Source: Streptomyces soli (GTDB lineage: Bacteria > Actinomycetota > Actinomycetes > Streptomycetales > Streptomycetaceae). From it: a stretch of 63,675 nucleotides of DNA. Position 1 is the stretch's first letter, and every line of letters begins with the position of its first letter. A model generated the notes under the pieces. That model was not told the DNA's origin and made no database searches. It saw only the letters and a list, made by a program, of their open reading frames with translations. Location: NCBI RefSeq assembly GCF_003999195.1, contig NZ_RJVR01000330.1, positions 1 through 63,675 on the forward strand, written 5' to 3'. Below are positions 62,710 through 63,675 of this stretch, piece by piece. A program made the position numbers and the translations under genes.

Positions 62710-63675
62710 ATGCCTCACTCCCCACCTCCCGGCCCTCCGACGCCGGCTGTGCCGCTGTCCGAACTCATCGGCCGCGCCGACCTCGGCCTGCACCAGGTCG
62801 CCGGGCCCGAGGAGGACGTGCCGATCCACCTGGTGCACACCAGCGAGATGGAGGACCCGGTCCCCTATCTGCTGGGCGGCGAGCTGCTGCTCACCGCGGG
62901 CGTCCACTTCGAGTCGGCGGCGGGCTCCGGCGCCTACCTGGACCGCTATGTGGCCCGGACGGTCGAGGCGGGGGCGACTGCGCTGGGCTTCGGCCTCGCC
63001 CCCGTGCACGACGAGACCCCGCGCGCCCTCATCGCCGCCTGCGGCCGCTACGGCCTCCCCCTGGTCGAGGTACCGCCCGCCACGCCCTTCACCGCCGTCG
63101 CCCGCGCGGTCTGGCAGGCCATGGCGGAGGCCCGGCACCGCGAGCTGCGCCGGGTCACCGAGGCCCAGCAGTCCCTCGCGGCGGCCGCCGCCCGCCCGGA
63201 CCCGGTGCCCGCCGTGCTCCGCAGGCTTGCCCAGCGCGTGGCCGGCTGGGCGGCGCTGGTGTCGCCCGGCAGCGAGGAACTGTACGCGGCAGGGGCTGCC
63301 CCCGCCGCCGAGGTGCGCGCCGCCGCCGGGCGGCTGGCCCGGGCCGTCCGCCCGGCCCCTGCCTCCGCCAGCGACACCGTCGCCGGAACGCAACTGGTGG
63401 CGTACGCCCTCTCCGGGGGCGCCCCCAGCGAGCGGCCCGCGCTCGTGGTCGCCACGGAGCGGCGCGATCCTGCCGACCACACCATCGCCACCGTCGCAGC
63501 GGTCCTCCTTTCGCTGCTCACCGGCCCGCATCTGGGGACCGCCGAGGCCGGACGGTCGGCGGCCCTGGTGCGGCTGCTCCTCGGCGCGCCGCCCGAGGAG
63601 GCCGCCCCGCTCCTGGGGCCGCAGCCGCTGTGGACCGTGGTCCACGCGCTGCGCCGCGGCCCGGCGGCCGACCCC
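62710..63675 (+). CDS. PucR-family regulator, 3' end outside window
   Basis: 322 codons are seen and the frame runs off the end. The N-terminal PucR domain is clear: PLSELIGRADLGLHQVAG, IHLVHTSEMEDPVPYLLGGELLLTAGVHF, ATALGFGLAPVHDETPRALIAAC, GLPLVEVPPATPFTAVARAVW. The C-terminal HTH_30 is not in the window. ATG 62710 is the only good start but has no free Shine-Dalgarno since the inverted repeat occupies it. It likely senses a nitrogen compound and controls the divergent symporter operon. Confidence 0.88.
   Translation, partial: MPHSPPPGPPTPAVPLSELIGRADLGLHQVAGPEEDVPIHLVHTSEMEDPVPYLLGGELLLTAGVHFESAAGSGAYLDRYVARTVEAGATALGFGLAPVHDETPRALIAACGRYGLPLVEVPPATPFTAVARAVWQAMAEARHRELRRVTEAQQSLAAAAARPDPVPAVLRRLAQRVAGWAALVSPGSEELYAAGAAPAAEVRAAAGRLARAVRPAPASASDTVAGTQLVAYALSGGAPSERPALVVATERRDPADHTIATVAAVLLSLLTGPHLGTAEAGRSAALVRLLLGAPPEEAAPLLGPQPLWTVVHALRRGPAADP

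Overview
The window looks like Streptomyces chromosome. The DNA is very GC-rich, codon third positions are almost always G or C, and GTG starts and GTGA/ATGA gene overlaps are common. There is a twin-arginine secreted phosphatase, two lipobox proteins and many families typical of actinomycetes. From memory only (not checked), the stretch from citrate synthase through the ribose locus to the ureohydrolase resembles the conserved core region of S. coelicolor around gltA and speB.

Layout. 1-2610: two overlapping dynamin-like GTPases, the first cut by the window edge. 2891-5910: a tRNA-Arg(UCU) with its terminator, followed by relics of integration: a broken tyrosine integrase fused to a piece of a phage-type cytosine DNA methyltransferase, an intact sulfite-oxidase-like molybdoenzyme and a decayed insertion-sequence transposase. 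5951-11523: a probable aromatic or ring-cleavage cluster (FAH hydrolase, TetR regulator, ThDP enzyme, extradiol-type VOC protein, SnoaL-like protein, truncated flavin oxidoreductase). It carries a matching 18-bp palindrome at each end. 11650-19329: small remnants, a secreted protein of unknown role, a purple acid phosphatase, an NAD formate dehydrogenase with a LysR gene, and AsnC and ATPase relics. 19350-24919: a coupled GH13/GH63 pair and a CtaG-like membrane protein. 25037-34444: RecQ, a nested inverted-repeat element that cuts a reductase gene, an AlkZ-like winged-helix protein, an M3 peptidase, a small HTH protein, several relics, a DedA protein and an SDR. 35172-40763: citrate synthase, RecD2, and a collapsed ribose operon in which only rbsD is intact.

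40996-47964 is a LacI-controlled sugar cluster. Its intact part is Gfo/Idh oxidoreductase, DUF993 aldolase-like protein and TIM-barrel isomerase, all overlapping. A second branch (Gfo/Idh, PmoA-like, cupin) is broken by frameshifts. Three AAGCGCTT sites lie in the two promoter regions. 47982-53347: a MarR-GNAT fusion with its own palindrome, a second TIM-barrel isomerase, a divergent EamA/LysR pair and two lipoproteins. 53380-58381: a 1269-residue fused ABC exporter and a frameshifted phytase-like secreted esterase. 58435-63675: ThDP decarboxylase, ureohydrolase, sodium:solute symporter and a divergent PucR regulator. I read this last group as uptake and breakdown of a guanidino compound.

About fifteen genes are truncated, frameshifted or carry stops. 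Some of these are clearly real decay (two nonsense codons and large deletions in the ribose locus). Several single-base frameshifts lie at C or G runs and could be sequencing errors.
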